Part shown: piece by piece, positions 35,541 through 44,072 of the stretch
How positions within the stretch are numbered: position 1 is the first letter of the stretch
Layout of the letters: each line of letters begins with the position of its first letter
NCBI GenBank assembly: GCA_028868535.1
Contig: JAGWUH010000011.1
Coordinates: 25,496 to 89,495 of the forward strand
Reading direction: 5' to 3'
DNA length: 64,000 nt
Source: Sphingomonadales bacterium
GTDB taxonomy: Bacteria > Pseudomonadota > Alphaproteobacteria > Sphingomonadales > Sphingomonadaceae
The notes under the pieces: generated by a model
What the model saw: only the letters and a program-made list of their open reading frames with translations
Told to the model about the DNA's origin: nothing
Database searches by the model: none
Made by a program: the position numbers and the translations under genes

Positions 35541-35825
35541 TCAGGCGGCCTGCTTCTTCGCCAGCTCGCGCTTCACCTTGAGCGCGCGCGGCGACAGCTT
35601 GGCGTCGGCCGTCTTGAGCAGCCAGTTGTCGAGGCCGCCGACGTGCTCGACCGAGCGGAGCCCGTGAGTCGAGACGCGGAACTTGAAGCCGCGATCGAGG
35701 CCTTCGGACAGCAGCGTGACGTTCTGCAGGTTGGGCAGGAACACGCGCTTGGTCTTGTTGTTGGCGTGGCTGACGTTGTGGCCGATCTGGCGGCCCTTGC
35801 CGGTCAGTTCACAAATGCGGGACAT
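35541..35825 (-). CDS. rpmB: 50S ribosomal protein L28
   Basis: Ribosomal large-subunit protein of 94 residues. It opens [27 protein letters not shown] and includes RFLPNLQ-type and [20 protein letters not shown] blocks, with a basic C-terminus. The start at 35825 gives the canonical opening; the frame continues upstream without coding character. Single gene, divergent from tadA across 103 bases. Confidence 0.96.
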   Translation of the reverse strand: MSRICELTGKGRQIGHNVSHANNKTKRVFLPNLQNVTLLSEGLDRGFKFRVSTHGLRSVEHVGGLDNWLLKTADAKLSPRALKVKRELAKKQAA

Positions 35826-35928
35826 GGTTCTTCTCGCTTCAAAATGTCTTGGCCCGGTATCGGGGAAGGCGCGCGCATAGCGATTCACCCTTGTCAGGTC
35901 AAGGTACGACGGCCATGCGCCGGGGGCG

Positions 35929-36384
35929 ATGGGCAAATGGCCGCTTCCCGAACCGATGGCGCTGGCGCTGGCGCAGGCCGAGGCCGCAGCGGCCGCCGGC
36001 GAGGTGCCGATCGGCGCGGTGGTGATGCACGGCGGGCGAATCGTCGCCGCCGCGCACAATGCCCCGCGCCGCCTGCACGATCCCACCGCGCATGCCGAGA
36101 TCCTGGCGATTCGCGCGGCGGCGGCGGCGCTGGGCAACGAGCGGCTCGACGACTGCGAGCTGTGGGTGACGCTGGAGCCGTGCGCGATGTGCGCGGGGGC
36201 GATCGCCCATGCCCGGATCGCGCGCGTCTATTACGGCGCCGAGGACCCCAAGGGGGGCGCGGTCGCGCATGGCGCGCGCGTGTTCGAACAGCCGCAGTGC
36301 CTGCACCGGCCGGAAATCTACGCCGGGATCGGCGACCGCGAATCGGCGGACCTGCTGCGCGGGTTCTTTCGCGACCGGCGCTGA
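35929..36384 (+). CDS. tadA: tRNA-specific adenosine deaminase-type nucleoside deaminase
   Basis: Zinc deaminase that converts A34 to inosine in tRNA-Arg(ACG). The 151-residue product has the metal and catalytic motifs HAE at 55-57 and PCAMC at 84-88, and the family end of helix-rich sequence ([11 protein letters not shown]). Guanine deaminase-like members share this fold, but length and motifs favour TadA. It is convergent with nadC, with five bases between their stops. Confidence 0.9.
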   Translation: MGKWPLPEPMALALAQAEAAAAAGEVPIGAVVMHGGRIVAAAHNAPRRLHDPTAHAEILAIRAAAAALGNERLDDCELWVTLEPCAMCAGAIAHARIARVYYGAEDPKGGAVAHGARVFEQPQCLHRPEIYAGIGDRESADLLRGFFRDRR

Positions 36385-36389
36385 CCGGT

Positions 36390-37247
36390 TCACAACGGGG
36401 TGAAATCGAGGCCGATATCGGCGGCCGGCGCGCTCTGCGTCAGGCGGCCGACCGAGACATAGGTGACGCCGGTGCGGGCGATCGCGCCGATCGTGTCGAG
36501 ACGAACGCCGCCCGAGGCTTCGGTCGGCACCCGGCCGGCCACCAGTGCGACCGCCTGGCGAAGCATGTCCGGTGCCATGTTGTCGAGCAGCAGGTGCGTG
36601 GCGCCCGCGGCCAGCGCCGGCTCGATCTGGTCGAGCGAATCGACCTCGCAGATGACGTTGGCGACGCCCGCGGCTTTCGCGCAGCCGACGGCCTGGCCGA
36701 CCCCGCCGGCGACGGCGACGTGGTTGTCCTTGATCATCGCCGCATCCCACAGGCCCATGCGGTGATTTTGCGCGCCGCCCATGCGGGTCGCGTACTTTTC
36801 GAGGTGGCGCAGGCCGGGAATGGTCTTGCGCGTGTCGAGCAGCGTCGCGTGGCCCTCCATGGCATCGACATAGGCGCGGGTCATCGAGGCGATGCCGGAG
36901 AGATGCTGGACGGTGTTGAGCGCGCTGCGTTCGGCGGTGAGCAGCGCGCGGGCGTTGCCCGACAGCCGCATCAGCTCGGCCCCGGGGGCGACGCGATCGC
37001 CGTCGGCGACCAGGCATTCGATCTGCACGGCGGGATCGAGGTGGCGGAAGAACGCCTCGGCCAGCGGCAGGCCGGCGACGACAATGCCGTCGCGGCTTTC
37101 CATGACGCCGGAGAAGCGGGCATCGGCGGGAATCACGCTTTCGCTGGTGACGTCGTGGCCGCCGCCCGGCAGGCATTCGCCGAGATCCTCGGCGAGCGTG
37201 GCGCGGACGAAGGCGGCGAGGTCGAAACCGGGGATCGCGAATGTCAT
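36390..37247 (-). CDS. nadC: nicotinate-nucleotide pyrophosphorylase (carboxylating)
   Basis: Quinolinate phosphoribosyltransferase of NAD synthesis; 285 residues. Blocks seen: ALAEDLGECLPGGGHDVTSESVI, ALNTVQHLSGIASMT, TRKTIPGLRHLEKYATRMGGAQNHRMGLWDAAMIKDNH, EVDSLDQIEPALAAGATHLLLDN and ASGGVRLDTIGAIARTGVTYVSVGRLT. These contain the Arg/Lys residues that bind quinolinate and PRPP. Genes nadA and nadB are not nearby. Confidence 0.96.
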   Translation of the reverse strand: MTFAIPGFDLAAFVRATLAEDLGECLPGGGHDVTSESVIPADARFSGVMESRDGIVVAGLPLAEAFFRHLDPAVQIECLVADGDRVAPGAELMRLSGNARALLTAERSALNTVQHLSGIASMTRAYVDAMEGHATLLDTRKTIPGLRHLEKYATRMGGAQNHRMGLWDAAMIKDNHVAVAGGVGQAVGCAKAAGVANVICEVDSLDQIEPALAAGATHLLLDNMAPDMLRQAVALVAGRVPTEASGGVRLDTIGAIARTGVTYVSVGRLTQSAPAADIGLDFTPL

Positions 37248-37289
37248 GGCCGCGCGATTATCGCGGCGGCCACCGCTTTGTCGAGCGAA

Positions 37290-37817
37290 TCAGGCGGCCT
37301 CTTTTTCCACCCACTCCGGATAGAAGCACGGGGCGCGGGTCGACCAGCCGGGCGCCGTGGCGGCGGCTTCGCTGATCGACTGGAGCAGGCCCTTGCGGCG
37401 TTCCGGGCGAATTTGGGGCAGCGCGGCGGCGGCGCAGAACGCCGAGGGCAGCCAGGGGCGAACGTCGGGGCCGAGCAGGCGCTCGTAGAGGAAGCGGAAG
37501 GCGGAGAAGCTTTCCAGGCGTTCCTGCGCGAGATCGAACGCCGCAAGCCGGACGAGCTTGCCCATGAACGGTTCGATGCCTTCGAAGCCTTCCTCGTCCG
37601 GGATCTCGCGGCGGAGCGCCTTGAGTTCCTGGTAGACGACGTACTGGGTGCGGATCGATGACGATTCGGCGGCGTCACGAGCCCAGAGCTTGAATGCGTC
37701 CTGGCGGCCGAGGCCGACGTCGAGGCTGCGCTTGATATAGCGCTGTTCGCAGGCGCTGAAACTCGCGAATTCGCGCAGTTCCGCGATCGCCAGCGATGCC
37801 ATGTGGGTGCTGCCCAT
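37290..37817 (-). CDS. conserved protein of unknown function
   Basis: A 175-residue soluble, largely helical protein I do not recognise. Features: AELREFASFSACEQRYIKRSLDVGLGRQDAFKLWARDAAESSSIRTQYVVYQELKALRREI is charged and helical, followed by a Phe/Leu-rich segment and an end rich in aromatics (APCFYPEWVEKEAA). No signal peptide or membrane segment. The start at 37817 has GAGGGA upstream; an alternative ATG lies five codons in. It precedes nadC on the same strand by 42 bases and may be co-transcribed. Confidence 0.55.
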   Translation of the reverse strand: MGSTHMASLAIAELREFASFSACEQRYIKRSLDVGLGRQDAFKLWARDAAESSSIRTQYVVYQELKALRREIPDEEGFEGIEPFMGKLVRLAAFDLAQERLESFSAFRFLYERLLGPDVRPWLPSAFCAAAALPQIRPERRKGLLQSISEAAATAPGWSTRAPCFYPEWVEKEAA

Positions 37818-37978
37818 GCCGTCCCTCGTTTCCCCTGTGGCCCATCGTGGGCATGGGACGAGGAAACCACATCGAGGTTAGCAAGCCATTAAGCATGTCC
37901 TGCGCGCTGGCGCGGGGGGGCCGATTGACGCAATCCGGGCGCGAACGCAGCCGCCCGCGCCGGCCTTTCGGCCCGGTT

Positions 37979-38980
37979 TCAGATCAGGCCGGCGAGCGGG
38001 CTGGACGGGTCGGCGTACTTGCGGGTGGCCATGCGGCCGGCGCGGTAGGCCTCGCGCCCGGCCTCCACCGCGAGCTTCATGGCGCGAGCCATGCGGATCG
38101 GGTCCTTGGCCTCGGCGATCGCGGTGTTCATCAGCACGCCGTCGCAGCCCAGCTCCATCGCCACCGCCGCGTCGCTGGCGGTGCCGACGCCGGCATCGAC
38201 CAGCACCGGGACGCTGGCGCCCTCGACGATCAGGCGCACGGTGACGCGGTTCTGGATGCCGAGGCCGGAGCCGATCGGCGCGCCGAGCGGCATGATCGCC
38301 ACCGCGCCGGCGCTTTCGAGCTGCTTGGCGCCGATCGGATCGTCGACGCAGTAGACCATCGGCAGGAAGCCTTCGTTCGCCAGCACCTCGCAGGCCTTCA
38401 GCGTCTCTCGCATGTCCGGGTAGAGCGTGCGCGCCTCGCCCAGCACCTCGAGCTTGACCAGGTCCCAGCCGCCGGCCTCGCGCGCGAGGCGCAAGGTGCG
38501 GATCGCGTCTTCCGCGGTGAAGCAGCCGGCGGTGTTGGGCAGGTAGGTGATCTTCTTCGGATCGATGTAGTCGGTCAGCATCGGCGCCTTGGGGTCGCTG
38601 ACGTTGACCCGGCGAACGGCGACGGTGACGATCTCCGCGCCCGAAGCCTCGACCGCGGCCGCGTTCTGGGCGAAGTCCCGGTACTTGCCGGTGCCGACGA
38701 TCAGCCGCGAGCGGAAGGTGCGGCCGGCGACGGTCCAGGTATCGTCGGCCGGCTGATGATCGCCACCGCCGACGAAGTGGACGATTTCCAGCACATCGCC
38801 ATCCGCGAGCACGACCTGGGCCAGCGTCGAGCGCGGGGCGATCGTGCCGTTGCGCTCCACCGCGACCTTTTCCAGGGGCAGCTCGAGCTGGCGGACGAGA
38901 TCGGCGACGGTGCTGCCGGCGGCGATGCGGCGCGGCTCGCCATTGACGGTGAGGGCGATTTCGGCGGTGGTCGTGGTCAT
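37979..38980 (-). CDS. thiSG: ThiS-ThiG fusion: sulfur carrier protein joined to thiazole synthase
   Basis: A 333-residue protein for the thiazole half of thiamine. Residues 7-73 are a ThiS ubiquitin-like domain ending in FVGGG at 69-73. Residues 80-333 are ThiG ([13 protein letters not shown]; Schiff-base Lys176 in [51 protein letters not shown]). In stand-alone ThiS the final glycine is the C-terminus and becomes a thiocarboxylate; here the GG is internal, followed by DHQPADD. The start at 38980 ([10 protein letters not shown]) is nearest the ThiS fold. No TPP riboswitch is seen in the 66 bases before it. Confidence 0.92.
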   Translation of the reverse strand: MTTTTAEIALTVNGEPRRIAAGSTVADLVRQLELPLEKVAVERNGTIAPRSTLAQVVLADGDVLEIVHFVGGGDHQPADDTWTVAGRTFRSRLIVGTGKYRDFAQNAAAVEASGAEIVTVAVRRVNVSDPKAPMLTDYIDPKKITYLPNTAGCFTAEDAIRTLRLAREAGGWDLVKLEVLGEARTLYPDMRETLKACEVLANEGFLPMVYCVDDPIGAKQLESAGAVAIMPLGAPIGSGLGIQNRVTVRLIVEGASVPVLVDAGVGTASDAAVAMELGCDGVLMNTAIAEAKDPIRMARAMKLAVEAGREAYRAGRMATRKYADPSSPLAGLI

Positions 38981-39046
38981 GCCCCGGCAATTAGGCAGCA
39001 ATGCGCCCGCCCGCAATCGCTTTGGAGATGAATCGGCGACCGGAAA

Positions 39047-39472
39047 TCAGGCCGGGTGCGCGGCGCGCATGTTGAGGATGTGCGCGGCGGCGACCAGGCT
39101 GACGCCGAGCATCGTCAGCACCGCCTCGCGCGGGCCATGGCGGACCAGCAGCGCCGATGCCATCAGCGTCAGGCCGCAGCCGCCGACCGCGACCAGCGCG
39201 AAGCGGCGGTGGCGCAGCACCCCGAGGCCGAGGCCTACCGCGCCGACCCCGACGGCGACTGCCAGCCCGATCTCGTGAATGGCGGGATCGAGCAGCACGC
39301 CGCCGCCGATGCCGAGCAGCGTGACCAGCACCAGACCGGAGATGCAGTGGACCAGGCACAGTCCCGATACCAGCACGCCGAAGCGATCGAGCAAGCGCCC
39401 CGAAGGCGGCGGTGCTGCCGACGCGGCGGAGATTCGCGGGGAATCGAGCAAGGGGGAATCGGGGGGGGGCAT
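39047..39472 (-). CDS. MerC-family membrane protein
   Basis: A 141-residue protein with four hydrophobic segments and the MerC-type CLVHC motif (Cys39, Cys43) at the start of the first. Near-C-terminal His/Asn residues are also present. MerC was described as a mercury transporter, but no merR, merA or merP is nearby. Many alphaproteobacterial homologues sit under zinc-responsive control. An AT-rich 17-base palindrome is centred 23 bases before its start codon. Zinc or another soft metal is therefore a plausible substrate; this is inference. Confidence 0.75.
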   Translation of the reverse strand: MPPPDSPLLDSPRISAASAAPPPSGRLLDRFGVLVSGLCLVHCISGLVLVTLLGIGGGVLLDPAIHEIGLAVAVGVGAVGLGLGVLRHRRFALVAVGGCGLTLMASALLVRHGPREAVLTMLGVSLVAAAHILNMRAAHPA

Positions 39473-39486
39473 GCGCGATCGGACCT

Positions 39487-39503
39487 ATGATATATTATAT
39501 CAT
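39487..39503. promoter_or_regulatory. AT-rich perfect palindrome, candidate metal-regulator (Zur/Fur-type) operator
   Basis: ATGATATATTATATCAT is a perfect 8-1-8 palindrome in an otherwise GC-rich region, 14 bases from the MerC-type gene's start codon (edge to edge) and 109 from ctaA. Fur-superfamily sites, especially alphaproteobacterial Zur boxes, are AT-rich palindromes of this size and position. A Fur-family gene occurs at 63315. The match to a Zur consensus is by eye. Confidence 0.6.
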
Positions 39504-39612
39504 TATGCAAGTCCGGCAAAATTCGCCAGTCATGCTGTTCGGCTCTTGCGCCGGAACGCCGCCGGCTTCAGACATGCCGGCAACGACGAGAACGAGACGG
39601 CGGAAGCGGCAG

Positions 39613-40671
39613 ATGGCATCAGCAGGCAGCGAGGCGGCGGGACGTCCGCTCGGCGTGGCGCGCTGGCTGCTGGTCGTGGCGGCGCTGGTCATGGCGATCG
39701 TCGTCGTCGGCGGAATCACGCGGCTGACCGAATCGGGCGTGTCGATCACCGAGTGGAAGCCGGTGACCGGGGCGATCCCGCCGCTGACCGAGGCGCAGTG
39801 GCAGGCGGAGTTCGACGCCTATCGCCAGACGCCGCAATACATCCGCATCAACGGGCCGGCCGGCATGACGCTGGCCGATTACAAGTTCATCTTCTTCTGG
39901 GAGTGGGTCCACCGCCTGCTGGCACGGCTGATCGGGCTGGCGTTCGCGTTGCCGCTGGCGTGGTTCTGGGCGCGACGCCAGATCCCGCCCGGATACAAGC
40001 CGCGGCTGCTGCTGCTGCTGGCGCTGGGCGGGCTGCAGGGCGCGGTCGGCTGGTGGATGGTGAAGTCGGGCATCTCGCAGGACGTCAAGGTCAGCCATTT
40101 CCGCCTCGCCACGCACCTGCTGGTGGCGCTGACGACGCTGGCGGCGCTGGTCTGGACGGCGCTCGACCTGCGCGCGCTGGCGCGCGGCGAGCGCGGATCG
40201 CGGCTGACCGGGTTCGGCGCGCTGGCGCTGGCGGTGCTGTTCGGGCAATTGTTCTATGGCGCGCTGATGGCGGGCCTGCGCGCCGGCCACGTCGCCGCCG
40301 GGCCTTGGTTCGACTGGTCCAACTGGCCGCTGATGCAGGGGCGATTCGTGCCCGCCGGGATCGACTGGAGCGGCGGCACGGTCCATGCGCTGCTGTACGA
40401 CCCCTACCTCGTCCATTTCGTCCATCGCTGGTGGGCGGTGGCGGTGGTGGTGGTGCTGACGGTGATGGGCCGGCTGCTGCGCCGCCGCGACCGGCGCGCC
40501 TCGATCGCGCTGCATTCGGCGTTCGGCACCCAGTTCGTGCTGGGCGTGGCGACGGTGATGAGCGGGATCAGCCTGTGGATCGCGGTACTGCACCAGCTTG
40601 GCGGCGCCGTGTTGGTGGCGGTGACGATCGCGAGCGCGCACGTGCTCGGCCGCAGGACCGCGGCACGGTGA
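39613..40671 (+). CDS. ctaA: heme A synthase (COX15/CtaA)
   Basis: Inner-membrane enzyme oxidising heme O to heme A for aa3-type cytochrome oxidase; 352 residues with eight hydrophobic segments. The heme-ligand histidines are in EWVHRLLARLIG, FRLATHLLVAL, VHFVHRWWAVA and LHQLGG. The LTESGVSITEWKPVTGAIPPL block is characteristic of the alphaproteobacterial type. The start at 39613 gives the usual short N-terminus; an ATG at 39574 would add 13 residues. It overlaps cutA by four bases. Confidence 0.95.
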   Translation: MASAGSEAAGRPLGVARWLLVVAALVMAIVVVGGITRLTESGVSITEWKPVTGAIPPLTEAQWQAEFDAYRQTPQYIRINGPAGMTLADYKFIFFWEWVHRLLARLIGLAFALPLAWFWARRQIPPGYKPRLLLLLALGGLQGAVGWWMVKSGISQDVKVSHFRLATHLLVALTTLAALVWTALDLRALARGERGSRLTGFGALALAVLFGQLFYGALMAGLRAGHVAAGPWFDWSNWPLMQGRFVPAGIDWSGGTVHALLYDPYLVHFVHRWWAVAVVVVLTVMGRLLRRRDRRASIALHSAFGTQFVLGVATVMSGISLWIAVLHQLGGAVLVAVTIASAHVLGRRTAAR

Positions 40672-40982
40672 CCGCGGCGCTGGTCTGGTGCCCGTTCGCG
40701 GACGAGGACAGCGCCGCCGCGGTCGCCGCCGCCCTGCTCGACGAAGGCCTTGTCACCTGCGCCAACATCGTTCCCGGCGTGCGTTCGCTGTTCATCTGGC
40801 GCGGGCAGCGCGAAGATGCGCGGGAAGCGGGGGCATTGTTCAAGACCAGCGGAGCCTTGCTGCCGCGCGCGATCGCGCGGATCGAGGCGCTGCATCCCTA
40901 TGATCAGCCGGCGGTGCTGGGGTGGCATTGCGACGCCGCCAATCCCGCCACGCTGGACTGGGTGGGAGGCCTGCCGGGATGA
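40668..40982 (+). CDS. cutA: CutA divalent-cation tolerance protein
   Basis: Small trimeric cytoplasmic protein of 104 residues linked to copper tolerance; its role remains unsettled. Motifs: EGLVTCANIVPGVRSLFIWRG, FKTSGALLPRAIARIEALHPYDQPAVLGW. The start is GTG, overlapping the ctaA stop (GTGA), and the stop overlaps the next start (ATGA). Coupled translation of ctaA-cutA-unknown is therefore likely. Confidence 0.9.
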   Translation: MTAALVWCPFADEDSAAAVAAALLDEGLVTCANIVPGVRSLFIWRGQREDAREAGALFKTSGALLPRAIARIEALHPYDQPAVLGWHCDAANPATLDWVGGLPG

Positions 40983-41752
40983 CGCGGGGCTCTGCCATTG
41001 CCCGTTTGCGGCTGCGCGTGTTCGCTGGCGGGATGGCCGGCAGCGTGCTGGCGCTGGTCGCGGGGATGGCGGCGGGGGCGGTGGCCCCTATGCCTTCGGC
41101 GGAGCGCGCGCCCGCGTTCCAGGCGCCGCGTGGCGCGCAAGTGCTGACGCGGCTGCTGCGCCGCCAGCTTGGCGATGGCGCCGTGCTGGAGGCGACGCGG
41201 CGCTATGCGGTGACGTTCACCCCGGTGGCGGGCGGTTATCGCGTCGATGGACGGCAGATCGACGTGCGCATCGATGCCCCGGCGCGGCTGGCGGCGCTGG
41301 CGGCGATCGAGCGCGGCCGCCAGGACGATGCGATGTTCCCGATCCTGCTCGATGTGCATGGCCAGATCGTCGCATTTTCGGGCAGGACCCTGGCCGAGGC
41401 CGATGGCGCGCCGGGCCATGCCGCGCTGCGCGAGATCGAGACGGCGATCAACGCGTCCTCGATCGACGATGGCGGCCGCGCGCAGGCGCTGCAGGCGGCG
41501 CGGCTGATGGCCGGGCGCGTGACGCGCTGGCCGCGCGACCTGTTCCGGCCAACCGGCGCCGAACGCAGCGAGACGCGCGCGCTGGCACTGCCGGACGGCG
41601 GCGACGGCACGGTGACTGTGGCGATCCGCGCGACCCTGCGCGACGATGCGCTGGCACGGTTCGAGCGGACGGTGACCACCAGCACCGGCGGCGAGCCCCG
41701 CACCAGCACGGAGACCTGGTGGCTGGGCCGCCCCAGCGTGGCGATTCGCTAG
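40979..41752 (+). CDS. exported or membrane-anchored protein of unknown function
   Basis: A 257-residue product not recognised. An N-terminal hydrophobic segment (residues 12-37, RVFAGGMAGSVLALVAGMAAGAVA) acts as signal peptide or anchor. The rest is a periplasmic-type domain with TPVAGGYRVDGRQIDVRI, MFPILLDVHGQIVAFSG and a C-terminal beta stretch (TVTVAIRATLRDD, FERTVTTSTGGEPRTSTETWWLG). It is third in the ctaA-cutA unit with a four-base overlap, which suggests an envelope role, but nothing more can be said. Confidence 0.6.
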   Translation: MTRGSAIARLRLRVFAGGMAGSVLALVAGMAAGAVAPMPSAERAPAFQAPRGAQVLTRLLRRQLGDGAVLEATRRYAVTFTPVAGGYRVDGRQIDVRIDAPARLAALAAIERGRQDDAMFPILLDVHGQIVAFSGRTLAEADGAPGHAALREIETAINASSIDDGGRAQALQAARLMAGRVTRWPRDLFRPTGAERSETRALALPDGGDGTVTVAIRATLRDDALARFERTVTTSTGGEPRTSTETWWLGRPSVAIR

Positions 41753-41920
41753 GCCAGCCGGACGACGACGGCCGGCCCGGCGCCGTGGTATTATTTTACC
41801 TCCCCGAAAACGCCCGGGTTTGCTTGACTTTCGCCGCGTGATCCGCGAATGGGCCGCGTCCCGCCGGTCCGGGCCGTTCGCGGCCAGGGGATTCGGCGCA
41901 ATCGAGGGAACAGATCAGCC

Positions 41921-42400
41921 ATGAAGGCGCTCACCAAGGTCACCCAGTCGGCGAAGCCGGCAGAGGTGGAAAAGAAGTGGCATCTGATCGATGCCGATGG
42001 GCTGGTGGTCGGCCGTCTCGCCGTCATCATCGCCAACATCCTGCGCGGCAAGCACAAGCCGAGCTTCACCCCGCACGTCGATTGCGGCGACCATGTCGTC
42101 GTCATCAACGCCGAGAAGGTGAAGTTCACCGGCAACAAGCTCAAGCAGCAGACCTATTACAAGCACACCGGCTATGCCGGCGGCATCAAGGAAGTGACGG
42201 CAGACAAGGTTCTCGCCGGCCGCTTCCCGGAGCGCGTGCTCGAAAAGGCTGTCGAGCGCATGATCCCGCGCGGCCCGCTGGGCCGGGCGCAGATGCGCGC
42301 GCTGCATCTCTACGCCGGCACCGAGCATCCGCATGGCGGCACCCAGCCGCAGCCGCTCGACGTCGCCAGCCGTAACCGCAAGAACAAGGTGGGTGCCTGA
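41921..42400 (+). CDS. rplM: 50S ribosomal protein L13
   Basis: Ribosomal protein of 159 residues. Blocks: [109 protein letters not shown]. The ATG follows GAGGGAACAGATCAGCC. Its last base is the first base of the rpsI start codon, the usual rplM-rpsI pair. A TTGACT at 41824-41829 could be a -35 element, but its -10 partner is poor. Confidence 0.96.
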   Translation: MKALTKVTQSAKPAEVEKKWHLIDADGLVVGRLAVIIANILRGKHKPSFTPHVDCGDHVVVINAEKVKFTGNKLKQQTYYKHTGYAGGIKEVTADKVLAGRFPERVLEKAVERMIPRGPLGRAQMRALHLYAGTEHPHGGTQPQPLDVASRNRKNKVGA

Positions 42401-42927
42401 TGTCCGATAACACCGTCACCGATCTGGCCGATCTCGGCGCTCTGACCAGCGCTGCCCCGGCCGCCGACGCCCCCGCCGCCGACGCCCCTGTCGTCCGCAC
42501 CGGCCCCGCCGCGCCGCTGCGCGAGCGCGAGGTCGACGCGCAGGGCCGTTCCTATGCCACCGGCCGCCGCAAGGACGCCGTCGCCCGCGTGTGGATCAAG
42601 CCCGGCTCGGGCAAGATCACCGTCAACGGCCGCGACCAGGAAGTCTACTTCGCGCGTCCGACGCTGCGCCTCGTCATCAACCAGCCGTTCGGCGTCGCCG
42701 ATCGCGATGGCCAGTACGACGTGATCGCAACCGTCAAGGGCGGCGGGCTTTCGGGCCAGGCCGGCGCGGTCAAGCACGGCATCGCCCAGGCGCTCGCCAA
42801 GTTCGAGCCGGCGCTGCGCGGCGCGGTCAAGGCCGCCGGGTTCCTGACCCGCGACCCGCGCGTCGTCGAGCGCAAGAAGTACGGCCGCGCCAAGGCCCGC
42901 CGCAGCTTCCAGTTCTCGAAGCGCTGA
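42400..42927 (+). CDS. rpsI: 30S ribosomal protein S9
   Basis: Small-subunit ribosomal protein of 175 residues. Residues about 48-175 are canonical S9 ([74 protein letters not shown]) with the conserved KR end that reaches the P-site tRNA. An N-terminal Ala/Pro/Asp-rich extension of about 45 residues precedes it, as in several alphaproteobacteria. It shares one base with the rplM stop. Confidence 0.96.
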   Translation: MSDNTVTDLADLGALTSAAPAADAPAADAPVVRTGPAAPLREREVDAQGRSYATGRRKDAVARVWIKPGSGKITVNGRDQEVYFARPTLRLVINQPFGVADRDGQYDVIATVKGGGLSGQAGAVKHGIAQALAKFEPALRGAVKAAGFLTRDPRVVERKKYGRAKARRSFQFSKR

Positions 42928-42929
42928 TT

Positions 42930-42980
42930 TTTCCAGTCTCTGGAAACCGGAAGGGGCCGCGGGAAACCGCGGCCCTTTTT
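42930..42980 (+). terminator. Rho-independent terminator after rplM-rpsI
   Basis: A 7-base-pair hairpin TTTCCAG/CTGGAAA (42930-42946) starts three bases after the rpsI stop. A stronger stem follows, GGGCCGCGG-GAAA-CCGCGGCCC (42954-42975), with a GNRA-type tetraloop and TTTTT. The second is the classical terminator. Confidence 0.93.
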
Positions 42981-43037
42981 CGTTGTCCGTCCGGCCGTTT
43001 GGAATGGGGTGGGCTGCTCAGGTATCTGCGTGTGACA

Positions 43038-43099
43038 GCTACCTTGCACAAAGACTGAATCTTGTGTTGCAAGCTATCTTGCGTTGAACAGTACCTTGC
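43038..43099. promoter_or_regulatory. repeated TACCTTGC half-sites and palindrome before padR
   Basis: GCTACCTTGC (43038-43047), GCTATCTTGC (43073-43082) and AGTACCTTGC (43090-43099) recur in an AT-richer stretch 34-95 bases before the padR start. The middle copy forms a palindrome GCAAG-CTAT-CTTGC (43069-43082). PadR regulators usually bind their own promoter, so this is a likely autoregulatory region; inferred. Confidence 0.5.
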
Positions 43100-43132
43100 G
43101 TTACATCGCCTGCATCGAGCAGGAGATGATTC

Positions 43133-43507
43133 GTGCCTGAAGCCATCGAGATCCAGTTGAAGAAGGGGGTGCTGGGCTTCTGCGTGCTCGCGCTGCTGTC
43201 GCACCGCGACAGTTATGCGTACGAGATCGCCAGCCGGCTTTCCCACGCCGTCGACATGGGGGAGGGTACGATCTACCCCCTGATGCGCCGCATGCAGGCG
43301 GACGGCCTCGTCGCCACCTATCTCGAGGAATCGCCCTCGGGACCGCCGCGCAAGTACTACCGGCTGACCGACGCCGGGCGCTCCGCGCTGGCGCAGCAAC
43401 TGGCCGAATGGCGGGCGTTCACCGCCTCGGTCGAAGGACTGATCAGCGAAACCGAATCGGCAACCGGGGCAAGCGCCGCAGCAGCGGAGGACAACCATGA
43501 CGCGTGA
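43133..43507 (+). CDS. PadR-family transcriptional regulator
   Basis: A 124-residue regulator with a winged helix-turn-helix at residues 12-85 (LLSHRDSYAYEIASRLSHAVDMGEGTIYPLMRRMQADGLVATY, GPPRKYYRLTDAGRSAL). A short C-terminal dimerisation helix follows. It overlaps the DUF1700 gene by 11 bases. PadR-DUF1700-DUF2807 sets are common in bacteria and are thought to respond to envelope or drug stress; the ligand here is unknown. Confidence 0.9.
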   Translation: MPEAIEIQLKKGVLGFCVLALLSHRDSYAYEIASRLSHAVDMGEGTIYPLMRRMQADGLVATYLEESPSGPPRKYYRLTDAGRSALAQQLAEWRAFTASVEGLISETESATGASAAAAEDNHDA

Positions 43508-44060
43508 TGAATTCCTGAAGAAGCTGCATGCCGGGCTCGCCGGGGTGCGGCAGGACGCGATCGACGACATCATGTCGGACTACGACGCCCACTTCGACGC
43601 TGCGGCCGAGGAAGGCCGGTCCGAGGCGGAAGTGGCGGCGGCGCTGGGCGATCCGGCGCGGCTGGCGCGCGAGTTGCGGCTGGAAGCCGGGGTGCGCCGC
43701 TGGGAAGAAGTGCGGACGCCCTCGTCGGCGGTCAGCGCGATCGTCGCGGTGCTGGGGCTCGGCGCCATCGACATCCTGGTGCTGGCGCCGATCCTGCTGC
43801 CCGTGCTGGGGGTGGTGTTCGGGCTCTATGTCGCCACCGTCGGGGTGTTCGTTGCCGGCGGGGCGGTGCTGATCGCCGGGCCGTTCAGCGGGTTTCCCGG
43901 CGGGGTGGCGGCAGCAGTTCTGGCCGGGCTGGGCATGATGTCCGCCGCCACAGCGTGCTGCGCGTTGCTGACCATCGTCACCATCTGGCTGATCAACGGC
44001 CTCGTCTGGTTCGGACGGCTGCACATGCGGCTGATCAAGCCCGCGATCGAACAGGCCTGA
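43497..44060 (+). CDS. DUF1700-family membrane protein
   Basis: A 187-residue protein. Residues 1-65 form the soluble helical DUF1700/HAAS-like domain (TRDEFLKKLHAGLAGVRQDAIDDIMSDYDAHFDAAAEEGRSEAEVAAALGDPARLARELR). Four hydrophobic segments follow. It may act as a membrane partner of the PadR regulator or of the adhesin-like gene downstream. The start overlaps the padR end, indicating translational coupling. Confidence 0.82.
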   Translation: MTRDEFLKKLHAGLAGVRQDAIDDIMSDYDAHFDAAAEEGRSEAEVAAALGDPARLARELRLEAGVRRWEEVRTPSSAVSAIVAVLGLGAIDILVLAPILLPVLGVVFGLYVATVGVFVAGGAVLIAGPFSGFPGGVAAAVLAGLGMMSAATACCALLTIVTIWLINGLVWFGRLHMRLIKPAIEQA

Positions 44061-44072
44061 GGGAGAATCACC

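Noticed and set aside
32264..35581. A second long forward frame overlapping TonB receptor 3
   Set aside because: Its translation is an Arg/Gly/Ala-rich shadow with no signal peptide or domain, while the other frame gives an intact receptor with plug motifs and an aromatic C-terminus.
38981..39046. TPP riboswitch before the thiS-thiG fusion
   Set aside because: The gap is only 66 bases and lacks the conserved CUGAGA and ACCUGAUCUGG elements.
39047..39472. Mercury resistance determinant
   Set aside because: The MerC-type fold alone does not show mercury transport; no merR, merT, merP or merA is present and the upstream palindrome is unlike a MerR site.
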